Under the pieces are notes generated by a model that was given only the letters and a program-made list of their open reading frames with translations, had not been told where the DNA came from and made no database searches. A program made the position numbers and the translations under genes. A stretch of 64,000 nt of DNA. It comes from an uncultured Bacteroidales bacterium. Its GTDB lineage: Bacteria > Bacteroidota > Bacteroidia > Bacteroidales > UBA11471. Position 1 is the stretch's first letter; every line of letters begins with the position of its first letter. Shown here piece by piece: positions 1 to 9,291 of this stretch. The stretch is taken from the NCBI GenBank assembly GCA_947593515.1, contig CANQDQ010000001.1, positions 248,001-312,000 of the forward strand, given 5' to 3'.

Positions 1-24
1 GCGCAGCAAGCTACGCGCCTGCAA

Positions 25-1554
25 CTATTCCACTTCCAGCGCCACGATGGCGTGGGCGGGAAGGGTTACCTCTACGACACCGTCGGCGAGTTTCGCGCCT
101 TTGAACGGTTCGGGTTTTACACGATTGGGCTTCTCGAAGGTATTGAGGTCGGTGATTTTCTTCGACGTCAGTATCGTGCCCGATACGCGGGCGGGCTTCA
201 CCTCATCGAGCGATATGCGCACTCGCTGCGCCTTATCGACGTCGATATTCACGAGCGAGAGGTGTATGCGCCCGTCGGCATCGCGCGAGGCGGTGGCATC
301 GACCACCGGCACCACGCGGTCGTCGCGCACGGTGCGGGTAGGCGTATCGATGTCGAGCGGCAGGAACGTGGCGTCCTGATGCGGACGGTACATCTCAAAA
401 ACGTAATAGGTGGGCGTCAGCACCATTTTGTCGCCGCGCGTGAGAATCATCGATTGCAACACATTGACGATTTGCGCGATGTTCGCCATGCGTATGCGGT
501 CGGTGTATTTGTGAAAAACGTTCAGCGAAAGGGCTGCCACGAAAGCGTCGCGCAGGGTGTTCTGCTGGAAAAGCTGCGTACCCGGCTCCGGTTCCCACCA
601 CGTGCCCCATTCATCGACCATCAGCCCCACGCGCTTCGCCTTGTCGTACTTGTCCATGACGGCAATGTGTTGGCGAATGACGTTTTCGATGTCGAGGCAC
701 TTGCCTATCGTCCAATAGAAATCTTCGGCATCGAAGTCGGTGGCTGAACCTTTGGGGCCGTGCCAGCCGGTTACGGTATAGTAGTGCAGCGAAATGCCGT
801 TCATGCGGGTGCCGACCTGCTGCATCAGGGTCTCCGTCCAATGGAGGTCGTAGTCGCCGGCGCCGCTGGCGATTTTGAACAGGCGGTTTCCGTCGTAGTT
901 GCGGCAATAGGTGGAATAGCGGCGATAGAGGTCGGCATAATATTCGGGACGCATATTGCCCCCGCAGCCCCAACTCTCGTTGCCCACGCCGAGGAAATGC
1001 ACTCTCCAAGCCTTGTCGCGACCGTTTTGGCGGCGCAAATTAGCCATCGGGGTGTCGCCGTCGGAGGTCATGTACTCGACCCACTTCGCCAGTTCCTCGA
1101 CCGTGCCGCTGCCCACGTTGGCGCTGACGTAAGGCTCGCAGCCGAGAATTTCGCAGAGGTTGAGAAATTCGTGCGTACCGAAACTGTTGTCCTCTATCAG
1201 TCCGCCCCAATTGTTGTTGCTCATCTTCGGGCGATTTTCGCGGGGACCGATGCCGTCCACCCAGTGGTATTCGTCGGCAAAGCAACCGCCGGGCCAGCGG
1301 AGGTTGGGAATGTGAAGGCGTTTGAGCGCCTCGAGCACGTCGGTGCGGTAGCCTTGCGTATTCGGAATTTCCGAATCTTCACCGACCCACAAACCGCCAT
1401 AGATGCAGGTGCCCAAATGTTCGGCAAACTGCCCGTAGATGTGGCGGCTGATTTTCTGCGTGCCCTGCGAGGGGTGCACGTCGATGTTCACGGTTTGCGC
1501 GCCCATTGCAGCAGCGCAAACGAGAAATGAAAACAGAAACAGATGTTTTTTCAT
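25..1554 (-). CDS. secreted GH51 alpha-L-arabinofuranosidase (first of two)
   Basis: The 509-residue protein begins with a signal peptide (basic MKKH, hydrophobic core, cut near GAQ), so it is exported. It has the GH51 layout: a TIM barrel with the acid/base Glu in GVGNESWG (about residue 190), the nucleophile Glu in VDEWGTWW (about 315), and a C-terminal beta-sandwich. GH51 enzymes release terminal arabinofuranose from arabinan, arabinoxylan or arabinogalactan. It is the last visible gene of a minus-strand glycosidase operon, 18 bp after a second, larger GH51. The two differ in length and active-site context, so they are not a recent duplication. Family assignment is firm; the substrate is inferred. 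Confidence 0.9.
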   Translation of the reverse strand: MKKHLFLFSFLVCAAAMGAQTVNIDVHPSQGTQKISRHIYGQFAEHLGTCIYGGLWVGEDSEIPNTQGYRTDVLEALKRLHIPNLRWPGGCFADEYHWVDGIGPRENRPKMSNNNWGGLIEDNSFGTHEFLNLCEILGCEPYVSANVGSGTVEELAKWVEYMTSDGDTPMANLRRQNGRDKAWRVHFLGVGNESWGCGGNMRPEYYADLYRRYSTYCRNYDGNRLFKIASGAGDYDLHWTETLMQQVGTRMNGISLHYYTVTGWHGPKGSATDFDAEDFYWTIGKCLDIENVIRQHIAVMDKYDKAKRVGLMVDEWGTWWEPEPGTQLFQQNTLRDAFVAALSLNVFHKYTDRIRMANIAQIVNVLQSMILTRGDKMVLTPTYYVFEMYRPHQDATFLPLDIDTPTRTVRDDRVVPVVDATASRDADGRIHLSLVNIDVDKAQRVRISLDEVKPARVSGTILTSKKITDLNTFEKPNRVKPEPFKGAKLADGVVEVTLPAHAIVALEVE

Positions 1555-1572
1555 ATAACGGCGTATTAAAGG

Positions 1573-3531
1573 TTATTTGCGTACAAGAGGTATCGTAACG
1601 ACCTGAAAGGAGTGCGGCATCGCGGTGAACGTGCAGCCGTCGGCGGAGAGAGCTATCGTGCCTGTATGCGGAACGACTGCTACCGGATTGTCGAACGTAT
1701 TGACTGCCGACTCGTCATCGCTCTGCATATATACCACCGTGCCTTCGGCAGCCGGCGCCTGCTTGCGGCTCAAGCCGTTAAGGCGCACGACGAGCGGCAT
1801 CTCGCGGTCGGAAGCATTGACCGCTTTCACCACCACGCAACTGCGCTCTTTGTCGAGCACCGCAGAGGCATACAACCCCTCCTGCCCCGTCGGCGGCACA
1901 CCGTTTTCGGTAAGTGCGAGCGTGTGCGTGCCCTTGTTCAGCGAATAGAGCTGCTGCACGTAGTAATTCGGGGTAAGCAGCACCCGCATGTTGTCGAACC
2001 ATATCAGGTCGGGACGCCACTGCCATGCCTCCGCGTGAGCGAAAAGCGGCGCATACGTAGCCAGCCGCACCACATCGGCATTGCGCTCCACGCCCGTAAG
2101 GAAAGCCGCTTCGGAGAGCGCCGCCTCGAAATTGTTGGCGCGTGTCTTATGGTGCGAGGCATACTCGCCGGCATAGACTTTCGGCGCTTTGCGGTCGTAA
2201 GCGTCGTAACGGTCGGCATTGGCGAAGAACCACTCGGGCGGGCGGTAATAATGCTCATCGACCAAATCGACACGCAGGCGCTTCATTTCCTGCCACAGGT
2301 AATCGAACTGCTCGCCGTCGGCGGCAGGTCCCGCCGAACCGACCACGAGAATCTCGGGACAATGGCGGCGCAAGGCTTCGACAAAGAGGGCTTCGCGTTT
2401 CACAAACTCCTCACCCCACTGTTCGTTGCCTACGGCGATGTATTTCAGACCGAAAGGCGCGGAGTGCCCCATGTCGGCGCGCAGCCTGCCCCACACGGTG
2501 GAGGTGTCGCCGTTGGCAAACTCCACGAGGTCGATAGCATCTTGAATATAGGGTTGCAGCGAATCGAGCGGCACCAACTCGCCCGACTGGTACTGGCACG
2601 CCATGCCGCAGTTGAGTACGGGCAGCGGCTGTGCGCCGATGTCTTCGCATAAAAGCATATATTCATAAAAGCCGAGCCCGCAGCTTTGGAAATAGTCGGG
2701 ATAGAGGTGTTCCCGAAAAGTATAGTGCCAACGATTGTCGTTGCAGGGACGGTTCTCGACTGCACCCACCGTATTTTTCCATTGGTAGCGGGTCGCAAGG
2801 TTCGTCCCTTCGACAATGCAGCCGCCCGGAAAACGCAGCACGCCCGGGTGCAGGTCGCAGAGGGCTTGCGCCAAATCTTTCCGCAACCCGTTTTCGCGCC
2901 CCTTCCACGTATCGACGGGAAAGAGCGATATATGCTCGACATCGACCGTACCCGACAAAAGCAGGGTCATGCGCAGACGGGCATGGGCATCGTCCTTGCG
3001 GGCTTTCAGCAGCAAAGTCTGCTTTTCCCATTCGGGCGCGGAGATTTCGATTTCCTTCGCCGTCATAATGTTGTTATCGTTCGTAATCAACTCGAAGCGC
3101 AGCTTCACCGGCGTTTTGCTTTGCACACGGGCATAGAAAGAGAGGCGATACTCCGCACCGGCTTTCACGCCCATACCATCGACGAATCCGTCGTTCTGCA
3201 AGCCCGACTTTTTATAGCCGTCGCCTCCGGTAAGCCGCACGTAATGCGGGTTGTGCACGAAAGCCGGACGCTCGGTTTCGACCGACACCCGACCGAAAGG
3301 CGTCCACCCCATCAGCGGGTAGTCGAACTCGAAAGAGCGGTTTTTCACCAACTCGGCATACAAGCCGCCGTCGGCGCCGAAATTGATGTCTTCAAAAAAG
3401 ATGCCGTACATTTCGGGATTGATTTCCGCACGAGGCTTCATCGAAACGTCGAGTACGCGCTGCGCCTGCGACGGCACACCGAGCATCGTCGCGGCAAGAG
3501 CAAGAGCGAGGGTTAAAACTTTCGATTTCAT
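1573..3531 (-). CDS. secreted GH51 alpha-L-arabinofuranosidase with N-terminal carbohydrate-binding-like module
   Basis: The start is placed at the Met beginning MKSKVLTLALALAATMLG, which gives a proper signal peptide and leaves 7 bp after the preceding gene; a longer in-frame start would prepend an unlikely leader. The 652-residue product is longer than the neighbouring GH51 because a jelly-roll carbohydrate-binding-like region (about residues 80-210) precedes the barrel. The acid/base Glu lies in AVGNEQWGEEF and the probable nucleophile in LVDEHYYRPP, followed by the alpha-L-arabinofuranosidase C-terminal domain. It should act outside the cytoplasm on arabinose side chains. The two GH51 types together suggest different linkages or chain lengths; that is inference. 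Confidence 0.88.
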   Translation of the reverse strand: MKSKVLTLALALAATMLGVPSQAQRVLDVSMKPRAEINPEMYGIFFEDINFGADGGLYAELVKNRSFEFDYPLMGWTPFGRVSVETERPAFVHNPHYVRLTGGDGYKKSGLQNDGFVDGMGVKAGAEYRLSFYARVQSKTPVKLRFELITNDNNIMTAKEIEISAPEWEKQTLLLKARKDDAHARLRMTLLLSGTVDVEHISLFPVDTWKGRENGLRKDLAQALCDLHPGVLRFPGGCIVEGTNLATRYQWKNTVGAVENRPCNDNRWHYTFREHLYPDYFQSCGLGFYEYMLLCEDIGAQPLPVLNCGMACQYQSGELVPLDSLQPYIQDAIDLVEFANGDTSTVWGRLRADMGHSAPFGLKYIAVGNEQWGEEFVKREALFVEALRRHCPEILVVGSAGPAADGEQFDYLWQEMKRLRVDLVDEHYYRPPEWFFANADRYDAYDRKAPKVYAGEYASHHKTRANNFEAALSEAAFLTGVERNADVVRLATYAPLFAHAEAWQWRPDLIWFDNMRVLLTPNYYVQQLYSLNKGTHTLALTENGVPPTGQEGLYASAVLDKERSCVVVKAVNASDREMPLVVRLNGLSRKQAPAAEGTVVYMQSDDESAVNTFDNPVAVVPHTGTIALSADGCTFTAMPHSFQVVTIPLVRK

Positions 3532-3538
3532 ATCACGT

Positions 3539-4531
3539 TCATTTATTGCCGATTTTAAGGGGAGCTGTCTCGGCAGCATAACGCAGCAGCGAATCGACCA
3601 CTGTCGCAGCCACCCGTTGCACGGCACCGTGCGCGGCGCCCGACGGCATGGAAAGTTTGCGCGGGGCTTCGCGCCAGCGTATGAAGTCGCGCGTGGTCAT
3701 CGCGCTGTAAACGTGTTTACGATAATTGTCCATATAGCAGATGTAGCTGCCGTCGGGCAGCCGTATGAACGACGGACCTTCGACCCACGCCGGAGTGAAC
3801 GGCTCGCCGGTAAGAGGCAGGTAGGGACCAGTCGCCGCCGGCGCCGTTGCCACCAACAGGTATTTGTGCGGCTCGGGCAGTTCGCGTTCATCTTTATATA
3901 TCATATAATAGGTGTCGCCGATGCGCCGCACGGTCGCGTCGATGACGTTGTACCCGTAGTCGAACAGCAGGCGGGCAGGTGCAAAATGCTCGAAGTCGCG
4001 CGTGGTCGTGTAGTAGATGCGGTTGTCGTATTTCTTTCCTTTTTCGACGCGCCACTCGCCGCCGACCTTTATCGTACTTGCCCAGAAAATCAGGTAACAA
4101 TCGTTCTCCTCGTCGTAGAGCATCTCCGGCGCCCAACAGTTGCGCGGCTCATAGCCCGCGCTCTCCATCACCCGCAGAAAACGCGGCGCGCTCCAATGCA
4201 GCAGGTCGGGCGAAGCGGCATATCCGATATGGGGCGTTTCCCAACCGGTAGTCCACACGCAATGCCACGTACCGTCTTTGCCCTGCATGATGAACGGGTC
4301 GCGCAGACGCGGCGCATCGCTTTCGGGGTCGGGGCGCAAAAGTCCGAGCGGCGCGCCCACCGTATGCCATTCGTACCCGTCGCGGCTCCACGCATAGTGC
4401 ATACCGCGCGTATTGGCATCGCGGTTGGTGAAGTACGAAAACAGATAGAGGCTGTCGGGTTCGCTGCCGGCACAAAGAGCCGGCACGCCCCACAAGACGA
4501 TACAAAACAGAGAACAAAGAAATTTTTTCAT
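3539..4531 (-). CDS. secreted GH43-like five-bladed propeller glycosidase (putative arabinosidase)
   Basis: The start is taken at MKKFLCSLFCIVLWG, which gives a signal peptide. The 330-residue protein has repeated propeller blades. LRDPFIMQGKDGTWH, IGYAASPDLLHWS and CWAPEMLYDEENDCYLIFW match the pattern of GH43-type enzymes, with an acidic residue early in the fold and a Glu in WAPE. It lies between an SGNH esterase and a GH51 on the same strand, so arabinan or arabinoxylan side chains are a reasonable substrate. The fold is confident. The exact family (GH43 or a relative in the same clan) and activity are not settled from sequence reading alone. Confidence 0.72.
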   Translation of the reverse strand: MKKFLCSLFCIVLWGVPALCAGSEPDSLYLFSYFTNRDANTRGMHYAWSRDGYEWHTVGAPLGLLRPDPESDAPRLRDPFIMQGKDGTWHCVWTTGWETPHIGYAASPDLLHWSAPRFLRVMESAGYEPRNCWAPEMLYDEENDCYLIFWASTIKVGGEWRVEKGKKYDNRIYYTTTRDFEHFAPARLLFDYGYNVIDATVRRIGDTYYMIYKDERELPEPHKYLLVATAPAATGPYLPLTGEPFTPAWVEGPSFIRLPDGSYICYMDNYRKHVYSAMTTRDFIRWREAPRKLSMPSGAAHGAVQRVAATVVDSLLRYAAETAPLKIGNK

Positions 4532-4598
4532 GGCATCATTAAGTGTGATTTCCACACCTGTGAAGTCAAATATACGGATTTATAAACGATTGTGCAAA

Positions 4599-5360
4599 TT
4601 ATTTTTTCATTTTTCGGGGAAGCGCCCGCAAAACAGCCTCCGCCCAAAAGCGACCCAAATCGTCGGCACCCGCTTTATTAGGGTGGAGATAGAACGTGCC
4701 CGCCTGCCCCTGCTCGGGTTTGAAGCGGGAATAATTCTCCCGAAAATAGCCGAAAGCCGTCGTATCGCCCGTAAAAACGCGGTCGGGACAGCGCTCGGCA
4801 TAGCGGACAACCAGCTTGTCGAGCATAGGCGCATACGATTGCAGCCGCTTCAAGCCGCCCGCCAGATAGGTCGCCGTGTTGTAGGTATTGGGGCTGTACC
4901 ATATCGGGCGGTGCAGCACGACAATACTTTTCGGATATTTTTCGAGCAGGGCGTCGATAATGGCTTGCAGGTTGGTATAATAGACCGACGGGTGTACCGG
5001 CGCACCGAGCGGACCGCGCTCGGCGCTGTCGTTCGTGCCCAGCATAATCGAAAAAAGCAGCACGCCTTTTTCGGCAGAGAGCGCATCAGCAGCCGCCAGC
5101 ACTTTCCGAAACTCGGCATCGTTCACCGGCAGAAAATTGAGCGTCGTGCGCCCGCTGAATCCGCAGTTTCGGAAATCGACCTTTCCCCGCAGATGTTCCG
5201 CCAGATATGCTGCCGCCCGTGCAGGCGGCGCCTCTGTCGCCACGTCGGCAAGCTGGGCGCCCTGTGTAATGCTGTTGCCGATGAACACGATATGCAGGTC
5301 TTGGGCAGAAAGGCTGCCCGCCGCAGCAAAAGCGATAAAAAGGAACAAGAGTTTTTTCAT
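4599..5360 (-). CDS. secreted SGNH/GDSL-family hydrolase, probable carbohydrate esterase
   Basis: This is a 253-residue exported protein (MKKLLFLFIAFAAAGSLSAQ signal). All four SGNH blocks are visible: catalytic Ser in FIGNSITQGA, Gly in GFSGRTTLNF, Asn in GTNDSA and His in YLHPNKAG near the C-terminus. Members removing acetyl groups from plant polysaccharides are common in Bacteroidales glycosidase operons. Its place directly behind a GH2 gene (3-bp gap) and before a GH43-like gene argues for deacetylation of pectin side chains or hemicellulose. Lipase or thioesterase activity cannot be excluded from sequence. Confidence 0.82.
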   Translation of the reverse strand: MKKLLFLFIAFAAAGSLSAQDLHIVFIGNSITQGAQLADVATEAPPARAAAYLAEHLRGKVDFRNCGFSGRTTLNFLPVNDAEFRKVLAAADALSAEKGVLLFSIMLGTNDSAERGPLGAPVHPSVYYTNLQAIIDALLEKYPKSIVVLHRPIWYSPNTYNTATYLAGGLKRLQSYAPMLDKLVVRYAERCPDRVFTGDTTAFGYFRENYSRFKPEQGQAGTFYLHPNKAGADDLGRFWAEAVLRALPRKMKK

Positions 5361-5363
5361 GAT

Positions 5364-7805
5364 TTATTTTTGAGAAAGATTATCCGATTTCGTTTCGAGG
5401 GTAAGCCGCGCCGTTTTCAATCCCTTTCCCGAAACGGAAAGGGTTATTTCGCCGGCTTCTTCGCCCGCCTGCACAAGTACGACCAACTGCCCGTTGAACA
5501 GGTGCATAACCGGCTGGTGGAATATCTCGACAGAGGTGGCATCGCCGTTGCAGGCAGCGCGATACGTGCCGGCGCCTTTCACGGTGAAACGGAGTTCGTT
5601 ATCCGCCAACGGACAGGGATTCCCGTCTTTATCGACCGCCTGCACGGTAACGAAAGCCATATCGTTGCCGTCGGCTGCCAAGACCTTACGGTCGGGTGTC
5701 AAGACCAAATGATGCGGACGTCCGGCGGTACGCACCTCTTTCTCGGCGACGGCACGACCGTCGGCATCGTAAGCAACGACCTTTATCGCACCCGGTGCAT
5801 AGACAACATCGTTCCAACGAATGCGATAGCGGTCGTAAGGCTGCGAAGGCTCTTTGTAACGGCGCCCCTGCGATACGCCGTTTACAAACAACTCAGCCGA
5901 CGGGCAGTCGGTATAGCAATAGACGGGAGTTATCTCACCTTCCCTCCCCTCCCAATTCCAATGGGGCAGGATATGCAAAGTAGGCTCGGCAGTGTTCCAG
6001 TGGCTGCGGTAGAGGTAGTAACGGTCTTTCGGCAAGCCAGCCAAATCGCAAATGCCGAAATAGGAGCTGCGCGAAGGCCACACTTCATCGTAAGGAGTCG
6101 GCTCGCCGAGATAGTCGAATCCCGTCCAGACAAATTCGCCGATGACCCACGCCGAGTCGTCTTGGAAAGCCCAATCGTCGTCGGGCAGATTCGACCACGA
6201 GCAAGCGCCCAAATCATACGACGAACACTGACCATCGTCATACTTCTTGCCTTTCGTCGGCTCTACCGGAAATTTGTACACCCCTCTCGAACTGACAGTC
6301 GATGCGGTTTCTGAACCGAGAATGAACCGCTGCGGCATACGCTTGTAACTCTCTACGTAGCGGTGCAGGCGGTAATTCAGTCCGGGCACGTCGAGTACGG
6401 CGGCGAACTGGTTTTTCATCGCGTTGTCGGGTTGGTCCATGCCTGCCGTTACCGGGCGGGTGGGGTCTTCCCGATGACAAATATCCTGCAAATATCTGGC
6501 AACTTTTCCGCCTTCGACGCGTCCCTGCTCACCCACTTCGTTGCCGATACTCCACATCACAATCGACGGGTGATTGCGGTGGCAGCGTATCAGGTTGGTC
6601 AAATCCTTGTCCGCCCATTCATCGAAAAAGAGGTGGTATCCGTTTTTGCATTTGGGACGCCGCCACTCGTCGAACGACTCCGCCATGACCATCAGTCCCA
6701 TTTCGTCGCAAAGTTCCATTTGCCACGACGAAGGCATATTGTGCGACGTGCGTATGGCATCGCACCCCATTTCTTTGAGTATCGCCAGCTGGCGGCGCAA
6801 TGCCGCTTTGTTCACCGCTGCCCCCAACGGACCCAAATCGTGATGCAGACACGCGCCTTTGAATTTGCGGGGAACGCCGTTCAACAGGAAACCGTATTCG
6901 GGCGTAACGGCGATGCTGCGCACTCCGAAACGGGTGGTATATTCGTCTTTCAACACGCCGTTTTCGCGGATAGAGACAACGGCGGTATAAAGCGCCGGCG
7001 ACTCCGGCGACCACAAGCGAGGATTTTTCAGCGTAAGCCGCGCCGTCGTCGTGCCATCGAACAGCAGCTCCTGCGAGCGGGCGACAGCGACCGAAACGCC
7101 GTCGGCATCGAACACTTCGGTCGAAACGTCGAGTTGTTTACCCTCGCCCCCTTCTATTTCGGCATCGACCTGCACCAACGCATTTTCGGCGGTAACGACG
7201 GGCGTCGTAACCCGCGTGCCCCACATGAGCACGGCAACATCTTCGGTCAGTATCAGGTGTACAGGACGGTAAAGTCCGGCGCCCGGATACCAGCGAGAGC
7301 TTTCCTCACAATTTTCAAGTCGCACGGCAAGCGTGTTACGCCCTTCCGTGAGATAGGGCGTGATGTCGATATAAAACGGGGTATATCCGTATGCCCAATG
7401 TCCGACCTCCCTGCCGTTGAGAAATACGTGCGGACGGCTCATCGCACCGTCGAACAGCAGTGTCGCCCGCTTTCCCACCGGCACTTCAAACGAAGTGCGA
7501 TACCACCCCACGCCAATATAGGGCAGCGCCCCCGTGCGACCGGTTTTCTCGGAGGGTATCGTTTCGCCGTTTTGCACGATGGCGACGACCTGCCGGTCGA
7601 TATTCTTGTCGAACGGACCGTATATCGCCCAGTCGTGCGGCACTTTTACGTTTTGCCAACCGGAATCGTCGAACGACGGATCGGCGGCTTCGGGCACATC
7701 GCCCCGCATAAACCGCCACCCCTTTTCCAAGAGAATTTCCTGACGGGGCTGCGCCATTGCCAGCATGGCGGCGCACAATAGCGGAAACATGATGAACTTT
7801 TTCAT
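5364..7805 (-). CDS. secreted GH2 beta-galactosidase-like glycoside hydrolase
   Basis: The start is at MKKFIMFPLLCAAMLAMAQ (signal peptide); an upstream Met five codons earlier is less likely. The 813-residue protein carries the GH2 sugar-binding domain (WYRTSFEVPVGKRATLLFDG), the immunoglobulin-like domain, and a TIM barrel with acid/base Glu in WSIGNEVGEQ and nucleophile Glu in ILGSETASTVSS. It is followed by C-terminal Ig-like/DUF4982-type domains. Such enzymes remove terminal beta-galactose or related sugars. It is the first gene of the minus-strand operon running to the window edge. A galactosidase plus arabinofuranosidases fits arabinogalactan or rhamnogalacturonan-I side chains. The sugar specificity is inferred. 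Confidence 0.87.
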   Translation of the reverse strand: MKKFIMFPLLCAAMLAMAQPRQEILLEKGWRFMRGDVPEAADPSFDDSGWQNVKVPHDWAIYGPFDKNIDRQVVAIVQNGETIPSEKTGRTGALPYIGVGWYRTSFEVPVGKRATLLFDGAMSRPHVFLNGREVGHWAYGYTPFYIDITPYLTEGRNTLAVRLENCEESSRWYPGAGLYRPVHLILTEDVAVLMWGTRVTTPVVTAENALVQVDAEIEGGEGKQLDVSTEVFDADGVSVAVARSQELLFDGTTTARLTLKNPRLWSPESPALYTAVVSIRENGVLKDEYTTRFGVRSIAVTPEYGFLLNGVPRKFKGACLHHDLGPLGAAVNKAALRRQLAILKEMGCDAIRTSHNMPSSWQMELCDEMGLMVMAESFDEWRRPKCKNGYHLFFDEWADKDLTNLIRCHRNHPSIVMWSIGNEVGEQGRVEGGKVARYLQDICHREDPTRPVTAGMDQPDNAMKNQFAAVLDVPGLNYRLHRYVESYKRMPQRFILGSETASTVSSRGVYKFPVEPTKGKKYDDGQCSSYDLGACSWSNLPDDDWAFQDDSAWVIGEFVWTGFDYLGEPTPYDEVWPSRSSYFGICDLAGLPKDRYYLYRSHWNTAEPTLHILPHWNWEGREGEITPVYCYTDCPSAELFVNGVSQGRRYKEPSQPYDRYRIRWNDVVYAPGAIKVVAYDADGRAVAEKEVRTAGRPHHLVLTPDRKVLAADGNDMAFVTVQAVDKDGNPCPLADNELRFTVKGAGTYRAACNGDATSVEIFHQPVMHLFNGQLVVLVQAGEEAGEITLSVSGKGLKTARLTLETKSDNLSQK

Positions 7806-7852
7806 ATTCTTATAAATCAAATTTACAAAGCACTCATCGCAAGGATTTTTCG

Positions 7853-7885
7853 CAAATATAAAAAATTATTCGATACACTTTCAAG
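7853..7885 (-). promoter_or_regulatory. probable promoter of the glycosidase operon
   Basis: On the minus strand, TATATTTG (7860-7853) matches the Bacteroidetes -7 box TAnnTTTG. CTTG (7885-7882) stands 21 nt upstream as a degenerate -33 box. Transcription would start near 7846, about 40 nt before the GH2 start codon. A second -7-like match, TAAATTTG at 7825-7818, has poorer spacing. Confidence 0.55.
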
Positions 7886-7915
7886 ATTTTACGCTTTTGT
7901 CAAAAAAATCCGACC

Positions 7916-7946
7916 TTTCAACATTTCGTTTTTTTTCCTACATTTG
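7916..7946 (+). promoter_or_regulatory. probable promoter of the hemerythrin/regulator pair
   Basis: TTTC (7916-7919), 19 nt, then TACATTTG (7939-7946) is one base from the Bacteroidetes consensus in the -33 box and perfect in the -7 box. The predicted transcript starts near 7951 and leaves only about 17 nt before the ATG at 7968. That decides against the in-frame TTG at 7944, which overlaps the -7 box. Confidence 0.7.
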
Positions 7947-7967
7947 TATCGGATAAAACACACGACG

Positions 7968-8663
7968 ATGTATAAACTCGGAAAATACAAAAAGAGCGAC
8001 CCGATGAGCGTGTTGGTGTGCGAAAACTATTCCGTACTGCTGGTAATGAGCCGCTTCGGCATAGCATTGGGATTCGGCGACAAGACGATAGAGGAGGTAT
8101 GCCGCGACAGCGGCGTCGATGTCGATACTTTTCTGGCGGTCATCAACCTGCTGCTCGACGCCGACGAGGTGGTAGCGAGCGACACGCCGTTTTCCATAGA
8201 GTCGCTGGTGCAATACCTGCACAAGTCGCACGACTATTTTCTCAACTTCCGACTGCCCGCCATACGGCGCAGCCTGCTCAACGCCATAGACTGCCGGCAA
8301 AAAGACGTATCGTTCGCCATACTCTGCTTCTTCGACGAATATGTAGCTGAGGTGCAGAAACATATGCTGTACGAGGAACAGACGGTATTTCCCTACGTCC
8401 GCGCGCTGCTGGCAGGGAAACCCGTGCCGAAAAACTACAACATCGAGGTATTCAGCCGGCAGCACGATGCCGTCGAAGCCAAACTCGTGGAATTGAAAAA
8501 CATTCTCATCAAATACTATCCGGCAGCCGGCAGCAATGAACTGAATGCCGTACTGTTCGACATTTTCAACTGCGAAAAAGATTTGGCATCGCACAATTCC
8601 ATCGAAGACCGCCTCTTCGTTCCCGCCATCAGAGAAATCGAGAAAACGCGCAAAGCCCAATGA
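7968..8663 (+). CDS. hemerythrin-domain protein, RIC/ScdA-like
   Basis: The 231-residue soluble protein has an N-terminal ScdA_N-like segment (DPMSVLVCENYSVLLVMS to about residue 60) lacking the CC motif of classical RIC proteins. A four-helix hemerythrin domain follows. Candidate di-iron ligands are His in LHKSHDYF, His/Glu in VQKHMLYEEQTVF, His in SRQHDAVEA and His/Glu/Asp in ASHNSIEDRLF. RIC proteins repair iron-sulfur centres after nitrosative or oxidative damage; other hemerythrins sense O2 or NO. Its TGA overlaps the start of the downstream LuxR-type regulator (ATGA), so the two are translationally coupled. Role in redox or NO sensing is inferred. Confidence 0.78.
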   Translation: MYKLGKYKKSDPMSVLVCENYSVLLVMSRFGIALGFGDKTIEEVCRDSGVDVDTFLAVINLLLDADEVVASDTPFSIESLVQYLHKSHDYFLNFRLPAIRRSLLNAIDCRQKDVSFAILCFFDEYVAEVQKHMLYEEQTVFPYVRALLAGKPVPKNYNIEVFSRQHDAVEAKLVELKNILIKYYPAAGSNELNAVLFDIFNCEKDLASHNSIEDRLFVPAIREIEKTRKAQ

Positions 8664-9268
8664 AAACGCTGTTGAAAATCGCAGTCGCCGAACCGTCGCT
8701 CATACTCCGCTGCGGCATGGTGGCTGTGCTGCGCCGCCTATCGACATTGCACATCGAAATCATCGAAATCGCCGAGCTGTCGCAATTGCAGACGACCCTG
8801 TCGCGACGCACGCCCGATGTGCTCATCGTCAATCCCTCCGTGCTCGGCTTCTTCCCCTTGCAGCAGATACGGAAAGAGGTCGAGGGATTGAAGTGCATCG
8901 CCCTGCAAAACATGCTGGCCGACACCGCCACGCTCAAAGGGTACGATGAAATCGTATCGGTGTATGACTCCGCCGACGAAATACAGCGGAAAATAGAAAA
9001 AACATGCGCGCCCGACAACGAACAAAATCTGCGGGAACCGCTGACCGAACGCGAAAAAGAAATCATCGTCGGCGTAGTGAAAGGACTGACCAACAAACAA
9101 ATGGCGGAACAGCTCTGCCTATCGACCCACACCGTAATAACGCATCGCCGCAACATTTCGCAAAAGTTGCAGATACATAGCGCCGCCGGTCTGACGATTT
9201 ACGCCATTGTCAATAAATTCGTCGATATAAACGACGTGAAAGATACCATACACCGCAAAGAAGAATAA
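8660..9268 (+). CDS. LuxR/FixJ-type regulator with degenerate receiver domain
   Basis: The 202-residue protein ends with a clear LuxR helix-turn-helix (PLTEREKEIIVGVVKGLTNK then LCLSTHTVITHRRNI, about residues 130-190). The first 120 residues look like a response-regulator receiver, but the usual phospho-acceptor Asp strand reads DVLIVNPS (Asn instead of Asp), and the acidic pair near the N-terminus is reduced to AVAEPS. Phosphorylation is therefore doubtful. It overlaps the hemerythrin gene by 4 bp, so output may be set by that partner. Target genes are unknown; the divergent glycosidase operon is a possible but unproved target. Confidence 0.85.
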   Translation: MKTLLKIAVAEPSLILRCGMVAVLRRLSTLHIEIIEIAELSQLQTTLSRRTPDVLIVNPSVLGFFPLQQIRKEVEGLKCIALQNMLADTATLKGYDEIVSVYDSADEIQRKIEKTCAPDNEQNLREPLTEREKEIIVGVVKGLTNKQMAEQLCLSTHTVITHRRNISQKLQIHSAAGLTIYAIVNKFVDINDVKDTIHRKEE

Positions 9269-9291
9269 GCGAAGCGGCGCCGTTTCCGATT

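Noticed and set aside
52-747. Long open frames on the plus strand opposite the GH51, GH2, psd, gltB and valS genes
   Set aside because: They mirror the third-position GC bias of the real genes, have low-complexity composition and show no recognisable domains or start context.
3532-3627. 32-residue N-terminal extension of the larger GH51
   Set aside because: It reaches into the preceding gene and precedes a good signal peptide; the start at 3531 is preferred.
8660-9268. Ordinary two-component response regulator
   Set aside because: No histidine kinase is adjacent and the receiver lacks the phospho-acceptor Asp, so a standard phosphorelay is unlikely.
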